NCBI GenBank assembly: GCA_052400665.1
Contig: JBQTGK010000017.1
Source of the DNA: JBQTGK01 sp052400665
GTDB lineage: Bacteria > Bacteroidota > Bacteroidia > Bacteroidales > Marinifilaceae
Reading direction: 5' to 3' (one strand)
Length of the DNA: 64,000 bases
The stretch's first letter is position 1. Each line of letters opens with the position of its first letter. The notes under the pieces were generated by a model. That model did no database searches and had not been told where the DNA came from. It saw only the letters and a program-made list of their open reading frames with translations. A program made the position numbers and the translations under genes. Positions 15,552-23,537 of the stretch are shown here, one piece after another.

Positions 15552-16293
15552 AAAAGATTTTGACAGAATTGAGGATTTCTTAGACGGTGAATTGTCTGAT
15601 GAACAACTTAAGAAATTCGAGAAAGATCTTCTTACCGATATAGATCTTAAAGAAGATTTACAGCTACATAAAGAGGTGGACGATGCCATTATGGAAAATG
15701 ATATTATGGCTCTTAGAAATAAATTAGAGGCCATAGAGACTCCATCAGGAGCAAAACGTAAGCGCAAAATAAAGTTTCTTAGTAAATGGAATCTAGCTGC
15801 AGCTTCTATCGTTTTGTTTATTGGAATTGGGAGTTTAATGTTCTTGTTAGATAATAAAAACTCCTACTCTAACGAAAAAGTATACAGCAGCTATTATAAG
15901 CCATATAATGTAGTAATTAATACACGTTCTTCGGATATTGCTGTAGATAATATATTAGTATCAGCCTTAAAGAGTTATGAATCGAAAGATTACCGTACAG
16001 CTTTAGGTTTATTTCAGAAAATTCTGGATAAAGACAGTACTAATATTACCAGTAATTTTTACTCGGGAATTTCGAATTTAGAAATTAACCAGTATAATAA
16101 GGCAAATCGTAACTTTACTAGGGTTCTTAAACATAAAAATAATCTATTTATTGAACAATCAGAATGGTATTTAGGTTTTTGTTATTTAATGACCAATGAA
16201 AGGCAAAAAGCGATTAAGCAATTTAATCTAATTGCACAGGGAAATAGTTTTTATAAAACCAAAGCTCAGGAAATTCTAGATAAATTAAAATAG
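15541..16293 (+). CDS. Anti-sigma-like membrane protein with periplasmic TPR domain
   Basis: A 250-residue protein starting at ATG 15541 or 15544, which overlaps the sigma stop by 11 or 8 nt. The cytoplasmic N-terminus (about 75 residues, EKDFDRIEDFLDGELSDEQL) has the length and acidic helical look of a zinc-free anti-sigma domain. A single membrane segment (WNLAAASIVLFIGIGSLMFL, about 82-103) follows, then a periplasmic domain with TPR-like helices (SALKSYESKDYRTALGLFQK onwards). It would hold the sigma factor at the membrane and sense a signal through the TPR part, which could dock the TPR-CHAT protein encoded next to it. That interaction is inference. A bidirectional terminator closes the operon. 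Confidence 0.82.
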   Translation: MMNEKDFDRIEDFLDGELSDEQLKKFEKDLLTDIDLKEDLQLHKEVDDAIMENDIMALRNKLEAIETPSGAKRKRKIKFLSKWNLAAASIVLFIGIGSLMFLLDNKNSYSNEKVYSSYYKPYNVVINTRSSDIAVDNILVSALKSYESKDYRTALGLFQKILDKDSTNITSNFYSGISNLEINQYNKANRNFTRVLKHKNNLFIEQSEWYLGFCYLMTNERQKAIKQFNLIAQGNSFYKTKAQEILDKLK

Positions 16294-16323
16294 ATCTTTT
16301 CTTTTACTACTATTATTCATAGT

Positions 16324-16356
16324 AAAACGCCTTAAAATTAATTTTTAAGGCGTTTT
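16324..16356. terminator. Bidirectional terminator between convergent genes
   Basis: AAAACGCCTTAAAA (16324-16337) and TTTTAAGGCGTTTT (16343-16356) form a 14-bp perfect stem that serves both the sigma operon (+) and the TPR-CHAT gene (-). Confidence 0.85.
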
Positions 16357-16380
16357 TATTATATCACAATATTCATAATA

Positions 16381-19200
16381 TTATGCCAATTTCTTTTTTC
16401 TACGAATTCTTTCCATAACAAGTAATAATAAAACAAGTACAATGCCTGCAAACAAATACATCAATTTTCTTTCTAAATTAAAATCGTAAAGTGGATGAAC
16501 ATCGCCTAAACTAACATAGCCAGACCAAAAATATGGATGTGATTTTAGTGCGTCTGCATTTTTTAAATAATCTAATTTAGCCTGTCGCAATGCATTATCT
16601 TTTGTAAAACCCTGCGATAAATATCCATAAAAATCAGACATTAAATTCGATCCTGTTTGATCTTCAACAGTCCATAAAGTCATAATTAAACTCGGACAAC
16701 CGGCATAAAAGAAACCACGAGCCAAACTCATAACTCCTTCTCCTTCCCTGAGCTTACCATCACCTGTACTACAAGCACTTAATACTACCATTCTAGCATT
16801 AAACTTCATGTTATAAATTTCATATGTATTCAATAAATTATCCTGTGTTGTATCTTTTGTTTGTGTAAAAACTAACTTTGAGTACATAGGATTCTCATCA
16901 TCGATAATAGTATGCATTGCCAAATGAAGAATATCATAATCGCCGGCATTTTCTTTAAAATTTGTTTCTGTTGCTTGCTTATCTAGATAAATATCACTGG
17001 CAATTACATTTGCTATATTCTTAACTTCCTCTTTAACCCCTGGTAAAGGATATAATTTACCTTTGTAAGCTCTCTCGCTCATCAAAATTGTATCACTTAC
17101 ATTTTCATAAACTGGAGCAAAAGCTAATATAGAGTTACCAGAAGAAAAATGTAATGATGATTTGTTTTTCGAAAAACCAAGTGTTGCAGATTTATGGTAG
17201 GTAATCGTATTGCTTTTAATTAAATAATCAAGATCTCTATAATTCATCCGGGTAGAATCAGCTTCTGACTTTAATAAGACACCATAAGGAATATAAGCAA
17301 TCATTCCATCGGGAATAATTATTAAGTGCTTATTAGTTATTAAACGATCATACGGCTGAATTAAAATTTTGTACAATTCCCGAGACGACTTTGTAAAACG
17401 GCCGTAATAATCTGCACTACTCTCGGCAAAATCGTTGGTTTTTAAACATTTTCTTACTTCTTGTAAATGAAATTCAATGTTCTTTTTGCTAACATTCTGT
17501 CTTTCAATATTTATCGAACTGGCGGTAATACTAAAAACAAAAAGTGCTGAATCGCATAATGAGTATTCTATAACAACATCATCATCCTGTAAACCAGATT
17601 GTAATTCTTCAATACCTATAGGCTTATTATCATATTTTAATGCATAGTATTCAGGATATTCATCTTCGAAACGAAGAACCATCTGATTGTACTTTTCATT
17701 TAAAGCAAACAAATTTTCCTGCCATTGTTTTATAAGCCTACTATCGGGATTTGGCTTTTTACGTTCCTCAAATACTTTCTCACGAAATTCAGCAATCTCT
17801 TTTCTCAATTGAATTTCCTGATCTTGTATATCTTGCGGAATACCCCCAAAATTTTTAGCATTTACCTCATTTAGGGAAGATGTTAAACTTGCAGATTTAG
17901 ATCGTTCTGCATACTTAAAAGCTTTTTCTTTGTACTTATCGTCACCTGTTTTTTTATAGAGCTCAACGGCTATTTCAAGAGCTTGTGTATAAGTATCCCT
18001 TTCGTTTTCAGATAAAGCAAACTTACTTTCTTCATCGAGATATGCAATCCTGATTTTATCAATAATATCCAAACATAAATCGAAAGTTTTGAGACTAAAA
18101 ACAAGGTCATTAATTTTAGATGAACGCAAATACAGAAATTTTAATACCTTCGCTTTCGCTTTTAATATTCGAACTATTGATAGTTGAGGATCGATAATAT
18201 CAATAGAAGGATTTTGGTAAATATTTGTATCCTGAAATTTATCTACTTCAGAAAGAATTGCCTTTTGGTAGTATTCTAATGCCTGAGAATAATCTTTTTT
18301 TGTACTGAAATACCAATCTCCAAAATTCCTTAAGCAAAGTGCTGTATCTGCATGTTTAAATCCATAGTTATTTAGATACACCTCATAAGCTAAGTTTAGA
18401 TTTTTTAAAGCTCTATCATGTTCATTTAAGTGATCTAAGAACACTGCATAGTTTAAATAATAATCTCCTAATAAGTAATAATCGTCACCAAAAGATTTTT
18501 TAACATCAGAAATACTGAATTTAAAATATTCCTCTGCTTTACTAGTATTACCAATAACCTTATAACAATTGGCAAGACCACAATAGGTGATTGATTTATT
18601 TCCAAACTTTAAATTGAGAGATCTTTTATAATAATCAAGTGCTACTTTATAATTCCTCTTACTATAATTAATACTTCCTAAATTATTATAAATATGAGCC
18701 AAATATCTTGAATCTTTGTCTCCAATAAGAGCCAAAGCCCTATCATAGTAGTTTTGGGCTTTAAAAAAGTCCCCTCCATTCGTATAAATATTTCCTTTAT
18801 TCACATAAATAGGAACTAATTTTTGATTGTTAGTACCAAAATTTTTAATCGTGAATTGTTCAGCGAGATCATAAAATTTGGTAGCTTCTTTTCTTTTCCC
18901 AATACGATTTAGTAGAACTCCAAAATTTACATAGGTTCTGTAAATTAGATTTCTATCTTTTACATTACCCAAATTAATCGTTTCCAAAGCATTTCTAAAA
19001 GATTGTTCTGAATAAGAATATTCCCCTTTTCTTAAAAATTGATAGGCCCGATTGAATTGTACAGATAATAAAGTATCCGAATTATTTTTAACATTCTGCG
19101 CCGAATTTAAATGAATAGAATTGGCAATACTCCTGTTTTCACCACATAGGGAAAAAAGAAAAATAGAAAAAATTACGATTTTTTTAAAAATATTTCTCAC
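16381..19200 (-). CDS. Secreted TPR-CHAT protease with C-terminal membrane anchor
   Basis: A 939-residue protein that starts at GTG 19200. The N-terminus carries a signal sequence (MRNIFKKIVIFSIFLFSLCG, possibly a lipoprotein type). TPR repeats fill about 45-430 (for example AQNYYDRALALIGDKDSRYL, ALDYYKRSLNLKFGNKS), then a coiled-coil at 440-520, then a CHAT domain at about 600-900. The caspase-like dyad is present: His763 in LHLAMHT and Cys810 in LSACSTGDG, with the family's GEGVMSLARGFFYAG and SLIMTLWTVED. A single membrane helix (LMYLFAGIVLVLLLLVMERI) and a basic tail end the protein, so protease and TPRs should face the periplasm. It converges on the sigma/anti-sigma operon and is divergent from the GG-peptide array. 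Substrates are unknown. Confidence 0.92.
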   Translation of the reverse strand: MRNIFKKIVIFSIFLFSLCGENRSIANSIHLNSAQNVKNNSDTLLSVQFNRAYQFLRKGEYSYSEQSFRNALETINLGNVKDRNLIYRTYVNFGVLLNRIGKRKEATKFYDLAEQFTIKNFGTNNQKLVPIYVNKGNIYTNGGDFFKAQNYYDRALALIGDKDSRYLAHIYNNLGSINYSKRNYKVALDYYKRSLNLKFGNKSITYCGLANCYKVIGNTSKAEEYFKFSISDVKKSFGDDYYLLGDYYLNYAVFLDHLNEHDRALKNLNLAYEVYLNNYGFKHADTALCLRNFGDWYFSTKKDYSQALEYYQKAILSEVDKFQDTNIYQNPSIDIIDPQLSIVRILKAKAKVLKFLYLRSSKINDLVFSLKTFDLCLDIIDKIRIAYLDEESKFALSENERDTYTQALEIAVELYKKTGDDKYKEKAFKYAERSKSASLTSSLNEVNAKNFGGIPQDIQDQEIQLRKEIAEFREKVFEERKKPNPDSRLIKQWQENLFALNEKYNQMVLRFEDEYPEYYALKYDNKPIGIEELQSGLQDDDVVIEYSLCDSALFVFSITASSINIERQNVSKKNIEFHLQEVRKCLKTNDFAESSADYYGRFTKSSRELYKILIQPYDRLITNKHLIIIPDGMIAYIPYGVLLKSEADSTRMNYRDLDYLIKSNTITYHKSATLGFSKNKSSLHFSSGNSILAFAPVYENVSDTILMSERAYKGKLYPLPGVKEEVKNIANVIASDIYLDKQATETNFKENAGDYDILHLAMHTIIDDENPMYSKLVFTQTKDTTQDNLLNTYEIYNMKFNARMVVLSACSTGDGKLREGEGVMSLARGFFYAGCPSLIMTLWTVEDQTGSNLMSDFYGYLSQGFTKDNALRQAKLDYLKNADALKSHPYFWSGYVSLGDVHPLYDFNLERKLMYLFAGIVLVLLLLVMERIRRKKKLA

Positions 19201-19392
19201 GCTTGTTGTGTTTATTTAGGAAGTTGACTAACAGGACTTTAACCTATCTATAATTCCTTGAAGAATTTAAATATAAACAGTTTTTTTCGTTTTTTTTAAA
19301 AAAAAGTTGCTTTCCGAGGGTTACCTTTTTCAAAAAACCGGAATAAAGGGGTGTAATTGATTTTAATAATACTAAAACTAAAACCTCATAAA
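19201..19392. other. Divergent regulatory region between CHAT gene and peptide array
   Basis: A 192-bp, very AT-rich spacer (including runs of T and A around 19281-19304) that holds the plus-strand ECF-type element at 19316-19350. No copy of the element was found facing the CHAT gene. Confidence 0.5.
19316..19350 (+). promoter_or_regulatory. ECF-type two-part promoter element, copy 3
   Basis: GAGGGTTACC (19316-19325), 14 nt, then GGAATAAAGGG (19340-19350), identical in both blocks and spacing to the copy before the sigma gene. It ends 42 nt before the first GG-peptide gene, giving a normal-length leader. Confidence 0.75.
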
Positions 19393-19485
19393 ATGAATAA
19401 TTTCGAAACACTAAGCACGGAAGATTTAAAAAATACTAAAGGTGGTATGCAGGATAAAGTAGTTCTTGATGACATTCTAGTTTAG
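19393..19485 (+). CDS. GG-leader micropeptide, copy 1
   Basis: A 30-codon gene. The leader MNNFETLSTEDLKNTKGG fits the bacteriocin/pheromone double-glycine type, with the Leu-x-x-x-x-Leu spacing before GG. The predicted mature part is MQDKVVLDDILV, a short acidic-hydrophobic 12-mer. This copy differs from copies 2 and 3 at three positions, all synonymous (TTC/TTT, CTA/CTT, ACG/ACA), which argues that the peptide itself is conserved. It is the first gene after the ECF-type element. Such peptides are normally cleaved and exported by C39 peptidase-transporters, none of which is in the window. It could be a signal peptide, a modified natural product or a ligand of the neighbouring TPR proteins. 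Confidence 0.72.
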   Translation: MNNFETLSTEDLKNTKGGMQDKVVLDDILV

Positions 19486-19498
19486 ATCATCTTCTCAA

Positions 19499-19596
19499 NN
19501 NNNNNNNNNNNNNNNNNNNNNNNNNNNNNNNNNNNNNNNNNNNNNNNNNNNNNNNNNNNNNNNNNNNNNNNNNNNNNNNNNNNNNNNNNNNNNNNN
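19499..19596. other. Assembly gap (98 N) inside the peptide repeat array
   Basis: 98 undefined bases separate peptide copies 1 and 2. Both flanks contain TCAA at the point where a repeat unit would begin, so the flanks could join with no missing sequence or with any whole number of 168-bp units missing. The true number of peptide genes is therefore unknown. Confidence 0.95.
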
Positions 19597-19920
19597 TCAA
19601 AAAAACAATCCATTATTTTCTATACAGATAATTCAAAATACTAACAAAATAAAAATACAACAATGAATAATTTTGAAACACTTAGCACAGAAGATTTAAA
19701 AAATACTAAAGGTGGTATGCAGGATAAAGTAGTTCTTGATGACATTCTAGTTTAGATCATCTTCTCAAAAAAACAATCCATTATTTTCTATACAGATAAT
19801 TCAAAATACTAACAAAATAAAAATACAACAATGAATAATTTTGAAACACTTAGCACAGAAGATTTAAAAAATACTAAAGGTGGTATGCAGGATAAAGTAG
19901 TTCTTGATGACATTCTAGTT
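19597..19920 (+). repeat. Tandem 168-bp repeat units carrying the peptide gene
   Basis: Units begin at 19597 and 19765. Each holds about 66 bp of leader DNA and one complete peptide gene; the two units are identical until the stop codon of the last, where TAG becomes TAA and similarity ends. Copy 1 (19393) shares the coding part and 13 bp downstream but has a different upstream region with the promoter element, as expected if the array grew by duplication behind a single promoter. Confidence 0.9.
19663..19755 (+). CDS. GG-leader micropeptide, copy 2
   Basis: 30 codons, encoding the same peptide as copy 1 and identical in DNA to copy 3 up to the stop. It has no ECF-type element of its own; only an AT-rich 66-bp leader precedes it, so it is probably transcribed from the promoter before copy 1, or reads through the array. 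Confidence 0.72.
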   Translation: MNNFETLSTEDLKNTKGGMQDKVVLDDILV

Positions 19921-19923
19921 TAA
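19831..19923 (+). CDS. GG-leader micropeptide, copy 3
   Basis: 30 codons, the last copy in the array, ending in TAA rather than TAG. After it the repeat similarity stops and a 110-bp spacer leads to the histidine kinase gene on the same strand. No strong terminator was seen in that spacer, so some readthrough into the kinase is possible. Confidence 0.72.
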   Translation: MNNFETLSTEDLKNTKGGMQDKVVLDDILV

Positions 19924-20033
19924 AAAAATTCTATCATTAAATTTTCGGATGATAATCACTCTAAGATCAATGGTCTTGTATTAGCATGTAAATACAAACC
20001 AATAATCTTTATACTAAAGATAAATTCATTTGC

Positions 20034-20891
20034 ATGGAGAAAAATCCAACTTACAAGGAATTGCAAGAACAATTAGAAGAAGCAAAAATACAATTAGAAC
20101 AAGCAGAACAGCTTAAAAATTCGTTTCTCTCTAATATGTCACACGAAATTCGTACTCCTATGAATGCCGTTGTAGGTGCATCTGAATTGTTAAAAGACGA
20201 CTCTCTTTCGAAAGAAGAACGCAATGAGTTTACTAAAATATTAAGTTCAAGCAGTAAAGAGCTATTGGATTTATTTAATAGAATTCTCGAGTTATCTCAA
20301 CTAGAAAGTGGCGCAGTTAAATTAATGGAATCTGAAATTGAAATTCGTACTCTATTTGAGAAATTACACATTTTATTTAGCCAAAAGATTTATGATTCTA
20401 AAAAAAATATAATCCTTAACTATTATCAGGATCTACAGGAAATTAAAATTTTTAGCGATCACGATAAACTATTAAAAATCTTATCTTATTTGCTGGATAA
20501 TGCAGTAAAATTTACAGATAAGGGAGAAATTGATTTTGGGTGCGCAATTCTAGATAGCGATAATATTATATTTTATGTAAAAGATACTGGACCTGGAATT
20601 GCAGAAGAAGAATCAGAAAAAATATTTAAAAAATTTACTCAAATCGATAATTCTTATACCAGAGTACATTCAGGGGCTGGTTTAGGTTTAAGTTTATGCA
20701 AAGGATTAATAAATACATTAAATGGTAAGATACATATAGATTCTAAAATTGGTAATGGATCTATTTTCTATTTTACAATCCCATTAAAAATTTCAGAATC
20801 TAATATTGTTATAAAAGAAAAAATTGAGGCCATCTTAAAAGAAAATTCTACTGAAATTTATTGCCTATCCAAAAACAATATTGCCATTTAA
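20034..20891 (+). CDS. Soluble histidine kinase without sensor domain
   Basis: A 285-residue kinase. A short coiled-coil (about 8-28) leads into the HisKA domain with SFLSNMSHEIRTPMN, phosphoacceptor His37, then a HATPase domain with N box LLDNAVKFT, G1 box DTGPGIAEEE and G2 box SGAGLGLSLCKG. There are no membrane segments and no PAS, GAF or receiver domain, so it must receive its signal through a partner or through the coiled coil. A receiver-only response regulator lies 1.5 kb away on the other strand. It follows the GG-peptide array on the same strand. A role in sensing those peptides is a tempting inference, but a soluble kinase would need an importer or partner. Confidence 0.88.
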   Translation: MEKNPTYKELQEQLEEAKIQLEQAEQLKNSFLSNMSHEIRTPMNAVVGASELLKDDSLSKEERNEFTKILSSSSKELLDLFNRILELSQLESGAVKLMESEIEIRTLFEKLHILFSQKIYDSKKNIILNYYQDLQEIKIFSDHDKLLKILSYLLDNAVKFTDKGEIDFGCAILDSDNIIFYVKDTGPGIAEEESEKIFKKFTQIDNSYTRVHSGAGLGLSLCKGLINTLNGKIHIDSKIGNGSIFYFTIPLKISESNIVIKEKIEAILKENSTEIYCLSKNNIAI

Positions 20892-20940
20892 AATGGTTCA
20901 ATTATATTTCCATAATTACGTTTCTAGAAAATCTTTGTAA

Positions 20941-21270
20941 TTATTTCGAGCGAAAAGATATTTCTTTATAGTTCAATACTAGGTCAAGTACAATTGATAA
21001 TATTAAAATATTAAATCTCTGATCCGATTTAGAAAATATCAAAGTACAAGCTATTCCCATAATAATAATTCCAAATAACTTAAGTAAAGAACTTAATTCA
21101 AATTCCTGTACTTTCTTCCAATTTAAGTTAAGAATTCTGTAAATAATATTTAGTCCCAATCCGCAAGTTAATAGCACTACACCATAAGTTTCCAACTGTA
21201 AAATAAATAATGCTCCAACAATTATTAAAACTGTTGCAAGAGTATATAAAATAGAAAGTATTCTTGTCAT
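20941..21270 (-). CDS. Small polytopic membrane protein (hypothetical)
   Basis: A 109-residue protein with three to four hydrophobic segments (around 5-25, 28-45, 64-80 and 85-100), for example LATVLIIVGALFILQL and LLKLFGIIIMGIACTLIF. It starts 5 bp after the ruvB stop, so the two are likely cotranscribed. No functional family is recognised. Confidence 0.7.
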   Translation of the reverse strand: MTRILSILYTLATVLIIVGALFILQLETYGVVLLTCGLGLNIIYRILNLNWKKVQEFELSSLLKLFGIIIMGIACTLIFSKSDQRFNILILSIVLDLVLNYKEISFRSK

Positions 21271-21275
21271 CTAAT

Positions 21276-22298
21276 TTAAAATAAAAGTTCAGGATCGTTA
21301 AAATTACTTTTTCCCAAATGTGAATAAGCCAAAGGTGTTACTTCACGACCACGAGGTGTCCGTTTTATAAATCCCTCTTTAATTAAAAATGGTTCGTAAA
21401 CTTCTTCAATTGTACCACTATCTTCTCCCACAGCAGTAGCTATTGTCGAAATACCAACAGGTCCTCCATTAAATTTATCGATTACAGTCGTTAAAATTCG
21501 ATTGTCCATTTCATCTAATCCATGCTTATCGATATTTAGTGCTTCTAAAGAAAATTTAGTAATATTGAGATCAATTGCACCATTTCCTTTTACCTGAGCA
21601 AAATCTCTTACTCGTCGTAAAAGTGCATTAACAATTCGAGGTGTTCCCCTACTTCTCGATGCAATTTCTCCGGCAGCTTCATGAGTAATGTCAACATTTA
21701 AAATTCCGGCACTTCTTTGTACAATTTTTGTCAATACTGGTAAATCATAATATTCGAGATGACAATTAATTCCAAAACGCGCACGAAGAGGCGAAGTTAA
21801 AAGACCTGACCTAGTAGTAGCACCAATTAGGGTAAATGGATTTAACTCAAGTTGAATGGAACGTGCTGCAGGCCCTTTATCAATCATTATATCTATTTTG
21901 AAGTCTTCCATAGCAGAATACAAATACTCTTCTACAATCGGATTTAAACGATGTATTTCATCAATAAACAACACATCATTCTCTTCCAGATTTGTTAAGA
22001 GTCCTGCTAAATCTCCAGGTTTATCCAGGACGGGTCCTGAGGTAATTTTTAAACCCACTCCTAACTCATTAGCTAAAATATTAGATAAGGTTGTTTTTCC
22101 GAGTCCGGGAGGTCCGTGAAGTAAAACATGATCTAAAGCTTCCTCTCTCATTTTTGCAGCTTTTACAAAAATGCTCAGATTCTCAACTATTTTTTTTTGA
22201 CCGCGAAAATCAGAAAACTGTAATGGTCTTAATTCATTATCGAATTCTTTTTCCTTATCAGGAACATTCTGATTTCTTATGTCCAAATTATCTTCCAT
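21276..22298 (-). CDS. ruvB: Holliday junction branch migration helicase RuvB
   Basis: A 340-residue AAA+ motor. It shows Walker A GPPGLGKTT, Walker B VLFIDEIHRL, sensor 1 with LIGATTRSG, the Arg finger in LRARFG, and a C-terminal winged helix ending in TPRGREVTPLAY. RuvB hexamers drive branch migration with RuvA during recombinational repair. Length and motifs are standard. ruvA and ruvC are not in the window. Confidence 0.98.
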   Translation of the reverse strand: MEDNLDIRNQNVPDKEKEFDNELRPLQFSDFRGQKKIVENLSIFVKAAKMREEALDHVLLHGPPGLGKTTLSNILANELGVGLKITSGPVLDKPGDLAGLLTNLEENDVLFIDEIHRLNPIVEEYLYSAMEDFKIDIMIDKGPAARSIQLELNPFTLIGATTRSGLLTSPLRARFGINCHLEYYDLPVLTKIVQRSAGILNVDITHEAAGEIASRSRGTPRIVNALLRRVRDFAQVKGNGAIDLNITKFSLEALNIDKHGLDEMDNRILTTVIDKFNGGPVGISTIATAVGEDSGTIEEVYEPFLIKEGFIKRTPRGREVTPLAYSHLGKSNFNDPELLF

Positions 22299-22407
22299 TC
22301 GGCAAAATTAAAATTGAATTTACTATTTAACTGTAAAAGTTACATAAAATAAATAAGCCGATATGTTTTAATACCGGCATCTTATTAAAAAAATCTGTAA
22401 TAATAAT

Positions 22408-22791
22408 TTATAAATTTAATTTTTCAAGAATCTTAAAGAATTGCTCTAATTCGAATGGTTTAGACAAATGTGCATCCATACCACTCTCAATACATTTTTC
22501 TTCGTTAGCGACCATTATATCGGCTGTGAGAGCAATTATTGGAGTGTATTGTTCACCGTTTTCTAAAATTCTAATATTTTTAGTAGCTTCAATACCATCC
22601 ATTTCTGGCATCATAATATCCATTAGAATAAAATCATAAGTTGCCTCCTTGCATTTATCAACCGCTTCAATTCCATTATTGGCAACATCAATTGTATAGC
22701 CATATCGTTTTAAAGTAAACTTGACAACCGTTTGATTTAATTTATTGTCTTCAACCAATAAAATAGAATAATTTTTACTTTCCCAGTTCAT
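22408..22791 (-). CDS. Receiver-only response regulator
   Basis: A 127-residue CheY-like protein from ATG 22791; an upstream TTG at 22821 would add ten residues without improving the fold. ILLVEDNKLNQ holds the acidic pocket, the phosphoacceptor is Asp58 in FILMDIMMPEMDG, and the switch Thr (IIALTAD) and Lys (HLSKPFE) are present. It has no output domain. The VEDNKLNQ opening is typical of receivers from hybrid kinases, which suggests that it partners with the soluble histidine kinase 1.5 kb away; that kinase lacks a receiver. The pairing is inference. Confidence 0.9.
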   Translation of the reverse strand: MNWESKNYSILLVEDNKLNQTVVKFTLKRYGYTIDVANNGIEAVDKCKEATYDFILMDIMMPEMDGIEATKNIRILENGEQYTPIIALTADIMVANEEKCIESGMDAHLSKPFELEQFFKILEKLNL

Positions 22792-23537
22792 TCTTTTAGT
22801 ATGGATTTTAATAGGAGGCAAGATAACAAAATCATCTTAATTTAAGTAAACAATTTTAACTATTACGTGAATGTCTAAAAAATTGTTGTAAGGATGTAAT
22901 GTCTGTTATCAACACCTTTATTATTATTATTTCCTTTTTTTAAATTTCTAAAAAATAATATAATAAATATATCCTGTTAATACTGTTGGTAAGAGTTTTG
23001 ATTTTTCTTTGTAATTCTTTTTAAAATAGATCTAGTAACAGGATACTAACAGGTATTGTTAATTTAGGCGTATTGTAAATCAGTGTATTTTACATCTTAT
23101 CAACAAACTGTTGATAACTGTATCTTGTTATAAAAATACCGTTGTTTTATATTAACAGTGTGTTAATAACTGGTTGAGAGAATACAATAAGACGGTGAAA
23201 AATAAACTTGGTATGGGATCATTTTTTTTCTATACAAAGACAATTTTGTATCCTCCAAATAAAAGATTAGAATATTTAATAAGGAAAAATTAACAGTATG
23301 TTAACTGAATGTGAACAAAAATGTTAATAAGCTATTTTAAGTGTCTTAATTGGTTGATTAGTAGTAGTTAAGAAAGGTGTGTTTTTGCCGAAAAGTAGTA
23401 CTTAGTTGATAAAGTTAATTTTAAGTGTGAAAATGCATTTTTTATCAGGCTGCTAATTAAAATTACTTAATTTTGTGAGATAAATTAATAGAAGAACCGC
23501 ATTAATAAATAAGTAATAGTTTCGAAAAATACTTACT
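22792..23537. other. 746-bp non-coding region with repeated sites; origin-like or multi-site regulatory DNA
   Basis: No gene was seen between divergent genes. Three exact TTATCAACA sites (22906-22914, 23097-23105 and, inverted, 23109-23117) resemble DnaA boxes with one change. A very AT-rich block lies at 22919-22970. TATCCTGTTA (22970-22979) and TAACAGGATA (23036-23045) form a 10-bp inverted repeat. TAACAGG repeats at 23036 and 23047, and ATTAACAGTGTGTTAATAA and ATTAACAGTATGTTAACTG occur near 23152 and 23290. This density of related sites exceeds an ordinary promoter. A replication origin is possible, as is a regulatory region. Confidence 0.45.
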
